From: Methanomassiliicoccales archaeon
GTDB lineage: Archaea; Thermoplasmatota; Thermoplasmata; SG8-5
Reading direction: 5' to 3'
NCBI GenBank assembly: GCA_030636255.1
Contig: DAOVXH010000038.1
Coordinates: forward strand, 1 to 11,589
Length of the DNA stretch: 11,589 nucleotides
Shown here: positions 1-7,135 of the stretch, one piece after another
Layout of the letters: the number at the start of each line of letters is the position of its first letter
Position numbering within the stretch: position 1 is the first letter of the stretch
Position numbers and translations under genes: made by a program
The notes under the pieces: model-generated
Databases searched by the model: none
The model's input: only the letters and a program-made list of their open reading frames with translations
What the model was told of the DNA's origin: nothing

Positions 1-557
1 CCTGTGGATACAAGCAATATGTTCAGTGGTTTTCCAAGTTCCAGAAGGTCCATCTGATTCTTTCCGCCTTCCAAATTCTTTCTGAAAAAGATTGGCTGGC
101 CATAGGTTGAACATGTATTGTCAATGCCAGAAGGTGTTCCTGCATACGCTTTATCTCCTTCTAATCCACATTGATTTATTTGCTCATCAGTTAAGTTAAG
201 ATTGAAATGCTGGGAAACTGCCCGGGCCATTGCAACACAGTTTGCTGCGCTGGCTCCGACTCCTGAGGCGCAATAAAGATCTCCTGCCAGAGTCACATGT
301 ATCGGTGTCTTGTCAAAATCAAGGTGCCATACTGCCTGGTTCATGTTTTTGACTGAATTTTCCATTGCCTCGGCATATTTTTCCTTGTAACCTTCGGCTG
401 TATTACGATTGTCGATTATCTTGAAGCCAGGTTCTGTTCCCGGGACAAGTTCAGCAGTGGTATGGCGGGATATTCCAGATGCAATTGAGGCCTTTCCATA
501 AACCACGAAATGTTCTCCGAACAATATAACTTTACCATATCCAATTCCTGTTGCCAA
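1..557 (-). CDS. mvk: Mevalonate kinase (GHMP family), C-terminal part outside the window
   Basis: Predicted to phosphorylate mevalonate with ATP in archaeal isoprenoid (ether lipid) synthesis, in the cytoplasm. The 185 visible residues contain the N-terminal GHMP motif GKVILFGEH (K9, E15, H16), the glycine-rich phosphate loop SGVGASAA (residues 98-105), and the family signature GTPSGIDNT with the likely catalytic D146. Mevalonate kinases are usually about 300-330 residues, so roughly the last 40% is missing. The start is a TTG at 557, chosen because GGAGG (565-569) sits 7 bases upstream and no ATG fits before GKVILFGEH. It follows the tubulin-like gene with only two bases between stop and start, and its ribosome binding site lies inside that gene, so the two are probably translationally coupled. 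Family assignment is strong. Substrate could in principle be another small alcohol, because GHMP kinases diverge. Confidence 0.9.
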   Translation of the reverse strand, partial: MATGIGYGKVILFGEHFVVYGKASIASGISRHTTAELVPGTEPGFKIIDNRNTAEGYKEKYAEAMENSVKNMNQAVWHLDFDKTPIHVTLAGDLYCASGVGASAANCVAMARAVSQHFNLNLTDEQINQCGLEGDKAYAGTPSGIDNTCSTYGQPIFFRKNLEGGKNQMDLLELGKPLNILLVST

Positions 558-559
558 AA

Positions 560-2101
560 TTATTCCTCCAGGGTTGATTTGTATTCCTGAGTCATCCAGT
601 CTCTCCAGCCAATGTATCTTCCAAGCTCATTAAGGCAGTCATTTGCATCATAGAAGCTCAGTTCCCACATTTCCTCGGTCTTGTGTTCCCGCATAATATC
701 CTTGGTTGCCTTTAGCCAGACTGGGAAATCTGATGGAATTGCACCAAATACCAGTGTCACTAAAAGACCGTTTTCGAAGCCAAGTTGTTTGTCCTTTGGC
801 CTTGATATTGGCTGGGGCTTGAGATTGGCCGAGTGGCTGATTATTCCCACCTTCTTGCCATCAGAACCGCCAACGAAGTTCATGGCTCCAGATAGCTTCG
901 GGAACCACTCGTCTGATATCATATCTCCAAATTCATCAAAATACTTGCTGCCATTGGGGTATACTGGAATACAATACATGCTGGTTGCTCTGAATTCGAA
1001 GAGGCCAGATGGTGCTCCGGTGAATGTAAATGAATCTGGAAGGCCTTCCTCAACATCTCCTTCGGTTTTTTCAAGATGAATTATGCTATCTTTGAGTTCC
1101 TGGATAATCTTCTCGGGTCCGCCTTGACCAAAACCCTCTGGGTCTATCCACAGATGAGGCGTAACTATTGGTCTGTCTGGCTGAACTCCGGCCATTATGT
1201 CTGGAATATCAATTGGTCCCATTGGCCAATGCTTTTGCATCCACTGCTGTTCTTCTTCAGTGGCAACCACATATTTCAGGAATGGATAGAGTGCCTGGCT
1301 CAGCAATTCCATTGGAAATGGATTTAGAATTTCCTCGCGAATTTCCATGCGACTATGGCCCTTGGAACATTGGGCAAAATGGTCATTGCTCATTGGGAAC
1401 AGTGCAACACGGGAATGCAGGAAATCATAAGAACGGTCCTGGCGCTTTTGTGGAACTGTCTGGCGTATTGCCTCTCTACATTCAAATGGAATTTCATTAA
1501 AGTCGCGCTCTGCGATTCTTCTAATAACCTTCAGCATCTTTCCCAGGTTTGGACCTACGGTTCTTGGGCCCTGGAGCGAAAGGCTGGTCATGGTTGGCAT
1601 CACAGTGAAAACCCAGAAAACCGTTGATTGTGGAAGAACATAGGCTAATTGTTGAATTAACTCTGGAGTTAAACCCCCGCCAGTGCCTCCGTCGGCTGTG
1701 TGCATGAACACCACAATGGCCGGGCCAATGTCATTTATTGGTTTGTACAATTGCTCTGCCAGTGTTCTTGAAACTTCCTCGTTCAGGACGGCTTTAACTG
1801 CCCTGCCTGGCTTTCCTCCAGCCCCTCTGGACATGCCCTTGATACTGCCTGAAAGTGATATTTTATGGGACATTGGAATGTTTCTGTAAAATCCTTCGGT
1901 CTTTGGGTCTGAGCTGGTATCCACAATGAAAACATGAGGCTCTGGCTCGTCTGCCCTGATGGTTCTAAGTAAACAGGAATATCTGTCAAGATTTGGATGG
2001 TTCTGAAGCTTTTCCAATCCTTCGGAAAGAATTCTGGAACCGCCTCCGCCTACACCCACCAGTACGATGGGTGGCATTTTACGTTCTGTGCTATCGGTCA
2101 T
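560..2101 (-). CDS. Divergent tubulin/FtsZ-superfamily GTPase
   Basis: A 513-residue protein with the GTP-binding signatures of the tubulin/FtsZ fold. Residues 11-24 hold a beta strand then GVGGGGSRI (T1-like loop). Residues 137-144 are DGGTGGGL, matching the FtsZ GGGTG(T/S)G loop. PMSNDHF at 236-242 resembles the FtsZ PNDKL base-binding segment. PIDIPDI at 296-302 resembles the T7 loop NxDxxD, keeping both acidic residues (D298, D301) but with Pro in place of Asn. Polymerising GTPase activity is therefore plausible but inferred. It is longer than FtsZ (about 350-400) and is neither a standard FtsZ nor an obvious CetZ; the Pfam 'tubulin-like' group is an alternative home. The reading frame is open to 2206, but the ATG at 2101 is preferred: it begins just before the conserved strand and lies 33 bases from a TATA box. 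It is followed two bases later by mevalonate kinase. Confidence 0.8.
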   Translation of the reverse strand: MTDSTERKMPPIVLVGVGGGGSRILSEGLEKLQNHPNLDRYSCLLRTIRADEPEPHVFIVDTSSDPKTEGFYRNIPMSHKISLSGSIKGMSRGAGGKPGRAVKAVLNEEVSRTLAEQLYKPINDIGPAIVVFMHTADGGTGGGLTPELIQQLAYVLPQSTVFWVFTVMPTMTSLSLQGPRTVGPNLGKMLKVIRRIAERDFNEIPFECREAIRQTVPQKRQDRSYDFLHSRVALFPMSNDHFAQCSKGHSRMEIREEILNPFPMELLSQALYPFLKYVVATEEEQQWMQKHWPMGPIDIPDIMAGVQPDRPIVTPHLWIDPEGFGQGGPEKIIQELKDSIIHLEKTEGDVEEGLPDSFTFTGAPSGLFEFRATSMYCIPVYPNGSKYFDEFGDMISDEWFPKLSGAMNFVGGSDGKKVGIISHSANLKPQPISRPKDKQLGFENGLLVTLVFGAIPSDFPVWLKATKDIMREHKTEEMWELSFYDANDCLNELGRYIGWRDWMTQEYKSTLEE

Positions 2102-2130
2102 TTTGTACCCCATTCTTGATATGCATATTG

Positions 2131-2137
2131 GATAAAA
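2131..2137 (-). promoter_or_regulatory. TATA-like box for the tubulin-like gene
   Basis: TTTTATC read on the minus strand lies between the stop of the ATPase gene and the tubulin-like gene. Its centre is about 33 bases from the chosen ATG at 2101, predicting a leader of about 7 bases. It suggests that the GTPase and mevalonate kinase can be transcribed apart from the upstream ATPase. Confidence 0.4.
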
Positions 2138-2166
2138 GGTATTTGGGTGGAATACCCATTCCCATA

Positions 2167-5085
2167 TTATAGGAGATTCAAGGCTGCCTCGGCCCGCTGA
2201 ACCCACAGAATCATGCCAAGTTCCTTGAAAGTATCATTGGCCTTGAGCAACATATCCCTGGCAATATCACTTTCACCCTGCATTTTATGGCACAATGCCT
2301 GGTCATAATCCAGCATTGCCTGGAGGGAAACATCTCCCACTTCTTCCAGTGTAGCTCTTGCGGCACTGAAAGACTCCATTGCATTGGAGAATTCGCCCAT
2401 ATCCCTGTAGGCCATTCCCCTAACATAGAGAGAAGCACCAACCTCACGCTGGGCTCCGAGTTCCCGGGCAAGCTCGATTGCCATATCAACATATTTCAAT
2501 GCGGTTTCAAAATCCTTCAAACGCACACTGGCCTCTGAAATGCCGTAATAATTGTAGACCAGTATGTGTTTGTCACCAATTTCCCTGCACAGTTCCACGC
2601 TATCCATATGGCACTGAATGCCCTTGGGAATGTCCCCCATATCTGGGTAAACATATCCTAAACTGCTCAGCGACCAGGCAATACCGTTCTTGTCACCGGC
2701 CATGCGATACAGTTCCAGACTTCTAAGATGATACTCGAGGGATTTTTCAACCTGGCCCTTTGTGTGGTATATGTTTCCCATATTATCAATTGCACTGGCC
2801 ATGCCATTCTTATCGCCAATCATTTCTTCGTAGTCTAGGCCTTTATTAAAGTATTCGAGAGCTTCATCCAGACGGCCAATCTCCATGTAAATAACTCCTA
2901 TATTGTTGAGTGAATTTATCTTTCCCCTGTCATCACCTACTTCTATCTGGATGTCTACGGCTTTCTGATATTGTTCAAGAGCCTTGTCATATTTACCCCT
3001 GAACCATAGAATAGTTCCCATGAGATGGTGGGTCAGAGCTATCTCTTTTTTATCATCAGTTTTTTTACTGTTCTCCAGCCTTAACACCTGAAGTTCCATT
3101 GCCTTGTCATAATTTCCCTGCCTAATATGGCACCAGGAAATGGAACCCAGCAAACTTGACACAACCGGGTCTGCAAGGCCATCAAGAATGGCCAGTCCTT
3201 TCTCTGCGACTTCAATGCTCTCTTCATATTTGCTCTGTCTTTCATATGAGCGGGACATCTGTCTGTGAAGGCTGGCTCTTTTGACATCATCACTGGTAAG
3301 CTCAATGGCATTCTGAAAATTGACAATAGCCAGTTCAGAGCCACCTATGAGTGTTTGAAGTTCTCCCATCTTTTCATAGAGGTCGCACTTGATATCATCA
3401 TCAACCATATTCAATGCCAGAGAGTAGAAGTGAATGGCTTCTTCATTTGCATATCTGGACTTTGCCTTGTCACCTGCCTTCAACAGATGCTCCGCGGCTC
3501 TGGAATCCTCAGCCTGGGAAAAATGATGGGCCAGTTCCTCGACAATTTCATCTTCTTTGCCCTGGAAAAGAGATAGATAACTTTCTGCCACTATCTTGTG
3601 ATATTCTCCTCGCAGTTCATCATTTATGGAACTGTAAAGAACCTCCCGTATCTTGCTGTGATCAAAGGAATATTTTTTGCCCAGTGAATGAATGAGCATA
3701 TGAACTTTCTCTATGTCACTTAGATTTTTCAGAAGCTTTATTCGGTTAGACCCAAGGGACTGGCCCACAATGTCGCTGGAAAATATCTCCCCAACAACAC
3801 TGGCACATTCCAGTATATCATGTTGGTCTCCAAGAAGTCGATTGAGCCTACGCTGGACAACATCAAATATCTTCGAGGGCAGCATGAGATCGTCAATATT
3901 CTTTGTCAGCTTCCATTTGCCATCTACCTTGCTTATATGGCCTTCCTCTGCCAGTAGCCGTACAAGCTCCAATGTGAAAAATGGATTACCCTCTGATTCC
4001 TTGAATGTCCTGATTGTAAGGTCACCAGGAAGTTCTGCATCTCCAAGAAGGCGTTTGACAATACTGTCGGTTTCCTCCTGGCCAAGCCTTTTAAGTTTAA
4101 AGTCCTGGAACAATGATTCACGGCTCATGTTCTGCATTGTGGTCTTCAGGGAATGAGGTATTCTGCCAGAATCCTGGATAATATCCTCTGGCCGGTAGGT
4201 TGCCAAGAGCATGATACTATTATTCCGTGTATTCCTGGCCAAATAATGAATAAGGCTGAGAGTGGATGGGTCTGCCCATTGCAAATCATCCAAGAAAAAT
4301 AGAATTGGATTATCCTGGGACATTCTCTGCAATCCCAGAAGAACATTGTCAAAAAGATTTTCCTGCTTGAGCCTGGGGTCATCTATCAAGAAAGTGCCCT
4401 CATACTTGCCGGAACTTATGAGCCTGGTAATTTTATCCTTTATCCAGCCACACTGGGACACATCAACAAGTTCGAAATCAGCTTCTGGTTCAATTTCCCT
4501 TAACAAACGCTTAATATCATCTATTAAAAGTTCTGATTCATTGCCTTCAATTACAACTGCCAGTGATAATTTTCCTTCTGATTGAAGAAGTATTTTGTAC
4601 CTGGAATAGCCAATAGCATTCAGGCCACCTGAACCCTTCTGTCCCATCATCTCCAGAGAATCAATGGCAAAGCTGGAAACCGCTTTCAGCATGGCAGCAA
4701 ATATGTCTGCGTCCATACCTGTTTCCTCACGCTCGGCCTTTGCAAGAAGGATTCCAGCATCATTGAGAAGGTAACTTGACAGGACCTTGGGTGGCTTAGT
4801 ATCTGCCATTAGGCTGTGCATTTCCACATCACGAAGAGCTTCCTTTACTGGCATCAGGGGTTCCAGGCACTCGGGAAGACACCAACCCTTGATTATGCTT
4901 ATATCCTTTTCTTCAGCCAAATTAATAACTTCCGAGACAAGCCTGGTCTTACCTATTCCTGCCTCACCTGAAATGAATATTGTGGAGCCCTGGCTCTGGC
5001 AGGCATTTTCCAGTAATTTTTTCAACTGGTCAAGTTCCTGCCGGCGACCTACAAATGTTGGCTGTTGGAATATTAGTTCTTCCAT
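2167..5085 (-). CDS. STAND-type AAA ATPase with embedded sensor-like segment and TPR tail
   Basis: A 972-residue signal-transduction ATPase. Residues 11-50 match the FVGRRQEL...GEAGIGKT start of MalT/adenylate-cyclase-associated STAND ATPases, with Walker A at 40-47. Walker B is ILFFLDDLQWAD at 261-272, the sensor-1-like strand is LLATYRPE at 293-300, and the family marker EGNPFF lies at 365-370. Residues about 410-520 look like the helical arm region. From about 530 to the end there are about eleven TPR units, several spaced by a GDK turn, a protein-binding superhelix. Between Walker A and Walker B, residues about 127-200 form an extra segment resembling a small domain I recall from other Thermoplasmata proteins (hydrophobic strand pair around KILLQSEGKLSLAVVIEG). 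No DNA-binding or enzymatic output domain is visible, so it probably acts by assembling partners. The ATG at 5085 lies 29 bases from a TATA box and begins directly before the FVGR motif. Confidence 0.88.
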   Translation of the reverse strand: MEELIFQQPTFVGRRQELDQLKKLLENACQSQGSTIFISGEAGIGKTRLVSEVINLAEEKDISIIKGWCLPECLEPLMPVKEALRDVEMHSLMADTKPPKVLSSYLLNDAGILLAKAEREETGMDADIFAAMLKAVSSFAIDSLEMMGQKGSGGLNAIGYSRYKILLQSEGKLSLAVVIEGNESELLIDDIKRLLREIEPEADFELVDVSQCGWIKDKITRLISSGKYEGTFLIDDPRLKQENLFDNVLLGLQRMSQDNPILFFLDDLQWADPSTLSLIHYLARNTRNNSIMLLATYRPEDIIQDSGRIPHSLKTTMQNMSRESLFQDFKLKRLGQEETDSIVKRLLGDAELPGDLTIRTFKESEGNPFFTLELVRLLAEEGHISKVDGKWKLTKNIDDLMLPSKIFDVVQRRLNRLLGDQHDILECASVVGEIFSSDIVGQSLGSNRIKLLKNLSDIEKVHMLIHSLGKKYSFDHSKIREVLYSSINDELRGEYHKIVAESYLSLFQGKEDEIVEELAHHFSQAEDSRAAEHLLKAGDKAKSRYANEEAIHFYSLALNMVDDDIKCDLYEKMGELQTLIGGSELAIVNFQNAIELTSDDVKRASLHRQMSRSYERQSKYEESIEVAEKGLAILDGLADPVVSSLLGSISWCHIRQGNYDKAMELQVLRLENSKKTDDKKEIALTHHLMGTILWFRGKYDKALEQYQKAVDIQIEVGDDRGKINSLNNIGVIYMEIGRLDEALEYFNKGLDYEEMIGDKNGMASAIDNMGNIYHTKGQVEKSLEYHLRSLELYRMAGDKNGIAWSLSSLGYVYPDMGDIPKGIQCHMDSVELCREIGDKHILVYNYYGISEASVRLKDFETALKYVDMAIELARELGAQREVGASLYVRGMAYRDMGEFSNAMESFSAARATLEEVGDVSLQAMLDYDQALCHKMQGESDIARDMLLKANDTFKELGMILWVQRAEAALNLL

Positions 5086-5110
5086 TGGAGGGATAAATAA
5101 CTCGAAGCTT

Positions 5111-5117
5111 AATAAAA
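5111..5117 (-). promoter_or_regulatory. TATA box of the STAND ATPase gene
   Basis: TTTTATT on the minus strand is centred 29 bases upstream of the ATG at 5085, which predicts a transcript starting at or within two bases of the start codon. No good Shine-Dalgarno sequence is present. Confidence 0.5.
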
Positions 5118-5157
5118 CTCATTGTACCCTGGATTCATTTAATTGACCAAGGAGAAA

Positions 5158-5164
5158 ATATTTA
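5158..5164 (+). promoter_or_regulatory. Candidate TATA box for the hairpin array and tRNA-Val
   Basis: ATATTTA on the plus strand is centred at 5161. A start 27 bases downstream falls at about 5188, two bases before the first hairpin. No TATA-like sequence lies at the usual distance in front of the tRNA itself: 5300-5315 is GC-rich. This is the best candidate for the tRNA promoter, implying a 5' leader of about 148 bases. Confidence 0.35.
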
Positions 5165-5189
5165 CATATGTTCTCTATCTGGCTGATTA

Positions 5190-5333
5190 ATTGCATTCGC
5201 AATATACGATTCGAAATGCAGGCATTTCGCGACACGCCGGAATTCTATGAATTCCGCCTGCCTCGTATTGCTTCGCACTACTCGGCTGCGAGGAATGTAA
5301 ACACTCCTCTAGCCTCGTCGTACTACGTACAAC
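5190..5333 (+). other. Array of six inverted repeats upstream of tRNA-Val; candidate structured RNA
   Basis: The gene-free interval 5086-5335 holds successive hairpins. H1 is ATTGC/GCAAT (5190-5203). H2 is CGAAATGC/GCATTTCG (5212-5229). H3 is CGGAATTC/GAATTCCG with loop TAT (5238-5256). H4 is CCTCG/CGAGG (5261-5293). H5 is GAGGA/TCCTC with further pairs inside (5290-5309). H6 is GTCGTAC/GTACAAC with one mismatch (5317-5333). A competing long-range fold also exists: GCAGGC (5218-5223) pairs with GCCTGC (5256-5261), and GCAATA-CGA (5199-5209, TA bulged) pairs with TCGTATTGC (5263-5271). A direct repeat CCTCGT-N13-ACTCGG occurs at 5261-5285 and 5313-5337, the second copy ending on the first tRNA bases. 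Several stop codons in each plus frame make coding unlikely. I recognise no known RNA family. Confidence 0.55.
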
Positions 5334-5335
5334 TC

Positions 5336-5409
5336 GGGCCTGTGGTCTAGATGGTTATGACGTCGCCTTCACATGGCGAAGATCTCCAGTTCAAATCTGG
5401 ACAGGCCCA
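5336..5409 (+). tRNA. tRNA-Val (anticodon CAC)
   Basis: A complete cloverleaf without intron. The acceptor stem is GGGCCTG (5336-5342) with CAGGCCC (5402-5408) and discriminator A5409. The D arm starts at 5345 (GTC with GAC 5359-5361). The anticodon stem TCGCC (5363-5367) pairs with GGCGA (5375-5379), and the loop TTCACAT puts CAC at 5370-5372, reading GUG. The variable loop is five bases. The T stem TCCAG (5385-5389) pairs with CTGGA (5397-5401), with loop TTCAAAT. The 3' CCA is not encoded, as is common in archaea, and must be added enzymatically. Confidence 0.97.
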
Positions 5410-5451
5410 TTTATTTTCATTTTTACACAAATTGTATTGATAAATGAAAAT
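5410..5451 (+). terminator. T-rich tract and stem-loop after tRNA-Val, candidate terminator
   Basis: A T-rich tract starts directly after the tRNA (5410-5424), as expected for archaeal termination. It overlaps a perfect 10-base inverted repeat, ATTTTCATTT (5413-5422) with AAATGAAAAT (5442-5451). The loop carries a second small palindrome, ACAAATTGT (5427-5435). The T tract alone could terminate; the hairpin's role is unknown. Confidence 0.4.
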
Positions 5452-5461
5452 TGGGGATTGG

Positions 5462-5510
5462 CCAGATTTAAGAGGAAAGGAGCGAAGCGAGTTTCTCTCG
5501 GGAAATCTGG
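5462..5510. repeat. Long imperfect stem-loop between tRNA and the KaiC-like gene
   Basis: CCAGATTT (5462-5469) and AAATCTGG (5503-5510) are perfect inverted repeats. Inside them AGAG-G-AAA (5471-5478) can pair with TTTCTCT (5492-5498), and the loop contains GCGAAGC (5482-5488), a sequence known to form an unusually stable mini-hairpin. Bases 5503-5511 (AAATCTGGA) repeat exactly the T-loop/T-stem end of the tRNA (5393-5401). It lies upstream of the promoter chosen for the next gene, so it is probably not part of that message. Function unknown. Confidence 0.5.
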
Positions 5511-5558
5511 ATAAAACCACTCTTATTCTTTATAATACAAGTTTTTTTATTTCTTACT

Positions 5559-5566
5559 TGTATATT
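5559..5566 (+). promoter_or_regulatory. TATA box of the KaiC-like/GHMP kinase operon
   Basis: TGTATATT is centred about 31 bases before the ATG at 5594, predicting a leader of a few bases. A second AT-rich candidate, TTTATAATA, lies near 5529-5537. Its position supports the start at 5594 over the in-frame ATG at 5444. Confidence 0.4.
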
Positions 5567-5593
5567 GTGCCTTATACTAGTGGGAGAAAACTT

Positions 5594-7132
5594 ATGACCG
5601 ACAACAGTGGTTCTGTTGAAGCCGCAATGGTATTCGAGAAATTATTCTCTGACTACCTGGACAAGCAGGATAGCGATGCAATGCGCATGCTTCTGATAAA
5701 GAAACTTGATAAACTGAAACAGGATGAGCCAAACCTCGGAGGTCTTGAGGTTCGCGATGATGGGAGAATTTCCATCAACATAAGAAATATCAATGAGTCA
5801 AAGATGGTTCTGATGCTTTCCATTGCCTTTGATTCTCTCATTGATGTGGTGGCATTCTCAAAGGGCCATGAGGACGCATTCAAGGAAGCGGAAAACGTTG
5901 TAACACGGGTCATGAAACAATTTAAGGAACCATTTGACCGATTGAACATTAAAAACCATATACTGAAGGGTGCAATGACCGGAACAATATCATCAGGAAT
6001 GGATGGAATGGATGAGGTACTGGGCAATGGATTCCCTTGCTCTGATATGATACTGCTCATCGGACCAGCTGGCACTGCAAAATATCACTTTGCCTACCAG
6101 TTCCTTTCTGATGGATTGAACAAGGGCGGTGCAGGTCTGGCAGTTCTTTCCTCCATGAGCGTGAAGGAGATGCGTGAGCGCCTTTCAAAATTGAAGGTGA
6201 ATGTAACATCCTGTGAATCAAAAAATCGATTGAGGACCGTGGACTGGTACACTCAAAAAAGCAGACCGGTAGCTGGAATGGAAGAGCAAGGTTCAGTACT
6301 TGTGCCGTCCAAGGACATTGCCAACCTGGATATTGCTTTCATGCGTGGAGTTGAAGGCCTATCATTCGCACCAACAAAAAGGGCAATGGTGGATATCATA
6401 ACCCAGGCATTGAATACTTATGACTTACCGGACGTGATAGAATTTGTTCAGCGGCAGAAAGCCAGATTGAAAAATGCTGACCTTACTTCATTATTCATTG
6501 TTGAGGAGGGGGCACATGATGATAGGATTCTATCAACATTGAAGCATATGGCCGATGGAGTTTTGATAATTTCTTCTGATAAGGATGGTAAACTGTTCAT
6601 TGAAGTTGAGTCACTAAGTGCTCCAAGGTTCGAAAGGGGAAAGTTCGCGCTCCAGATTACAAATAAAGGAATGAGTGTTGTGGGAGACACACCAGACGAA
6701 CTCAGTGTTATTTCGGAATTCTGTAATATACCAAAGGTCACAAAGGAAATTGCCCAGAGATTGGTGGATGCTGGCTTTACTGACATTGAGAAGCTCAACA
6801 GTGCAGAGGAATCCGAGCTTCGAAGAGTAAATTCTGTAACCGAGGATATAGCAAAAAGCATTCGGGAATATACCAGGACAGTTGAATATTCTCAAAGTGT
6901 GCTGAGCAATCGTAGCGAGAAGTGGATTAAGAGGGCAAAGGAACAGGCTGCAACTGGCGATCTCAAGAGAGCAAAAAAGAGTCTGGAAAGAGCAATCGAG
7001 ATAGATTCCAGCAATCCATTCGCATGGATGGAACTGTCAAGGATAAGCAAGCTTCTTGGAGAATCTGAAGATTCAGAAGAGCATTACAAAAAAGCAGTTT
7101 CCATAGACCCTAGCATTGAAGGTGGTGATTAA
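5594..7132 (+). CDS. Degenerate KaiC/RAD55-like ATPase fused to helix-hairpin-helix and TPR segments
   Basis: A 512-residue protein. Residues 1-125 are mostly helical and acidic with no recognised domain. Residues about 130-363 follow the archaeal KaiC/RAD55 fold: GMDGMDEVLGNGFP (135-148), then GPAGTAKYHF (157-166) where KaiC has GPPGTGKTT, AMVDIIT (264-270) at the Walker B site with D267 kept, and FIVEEGAHDDRILSTLKHMADGVL (301-324), the typical C-terminal core. Lys163 survives but the Ser/Thr after it is Tyr, so ATP binding may be weak or lost. Residues about 372-428 resemble a RAD51-type helix-hairpin-helix (EIAQRLVDAGFTDIEKL). Residues about 441-508 form two TPR-like units. These features suggest an adaptor or sensor rather than a recombinase. 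The ATG at 5594 is chosen because upstream in-frame codons cover stem-loop DNA and give unconserved-looking sequence. It is followed 3 bases later by a GHMP kinase. Confidence 0.82.
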   Translation: MTDNSGSVEAAMVFEKLFSDYLDKQDSDAMRMLLIKKLDKLKQDEPNLGGLEVRDDGRISINIRNINESKMVLMLSIAFDSLIDVVAFSKGHEDAFKEAENVVTRVMKQFKEPFDRLNIKNHILKGAMTGTISSGMDGMDEVLGNGFPCSDMILLIGPAGTAKYHFAYQFLSDGLNKGGAGLAVLSSMSVKEMRERLSKLKVNVTSCESKNRLRTVDWYTQKSRPVAGMEEQGSVLVPSKDIANLDIAFMRGVEGLSFAPTKRAMVDIITQALNTYDLPDVIEFVQRQKARLKNADLTSLFIVEEGAHDDRILSTLKHMADGVLIISSDKDGKLFIEVESLSAPRFERGKFALQITNKGMSVVGDTPDELSVISEFCNIPKVTKEIAQRLVDAGFTDIEKLNSAEESELRRVNSVTEDIAKSIREYTRTVEYSQSVLSNRSEKWIKRAKEQAATGDLKRAKKSLERAIEIDSSNPFAWMELSRISKLLGESEDSEEHYKKAVSIDPSIEGGD

Positions 7133-7135
7133 TAA

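Noticed and set aside
2102..2206. N-terminal extension of the tubulin-like protein to an ATG at 2206
   Set aside because: It would overlap the ATPase gene end and contain the TATA-like box; the added residues show no conserved look, and the core strand starts just after the ATG at 2101.
3713..4156. Open plus-strand frame of 147 codons opposite the STAND ATPase
   Set aside because: It is antisense to a well-supported conserved ATPase; the Ser/Leu/Arg-rich translation matches no domain.
5190..5333. 5S, SRP or RNase P RNA, or C/D box RNA
   Set aside because: Conserved elements that I know for these RNAs were not found (no paired C and D boxes, no 5S-like or RNase P core motifs), and the length does not fit SRP or RNase P RNA.
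5336..5409. Intron or pseudogene in tRNA-Val
   Set aside because: All stems pair without insertion and the anticodon loop is the normal seven bases.
5444..5593. In-frame extension of the KaiC-like gene to an ATG at 5444
   Set aside because: The extra 50 codons run through stem-loop DNA and AT-rich promoter sequence, and a TATA box fits the start at 5594.
5653..6075. Open minus-strand frame of 140 codons opposite the KaiC-like gene
   Set aside because: Antisense shadow with low-complexity Ser/Phe-rich translation and no promoter or ribosome binding site seen.
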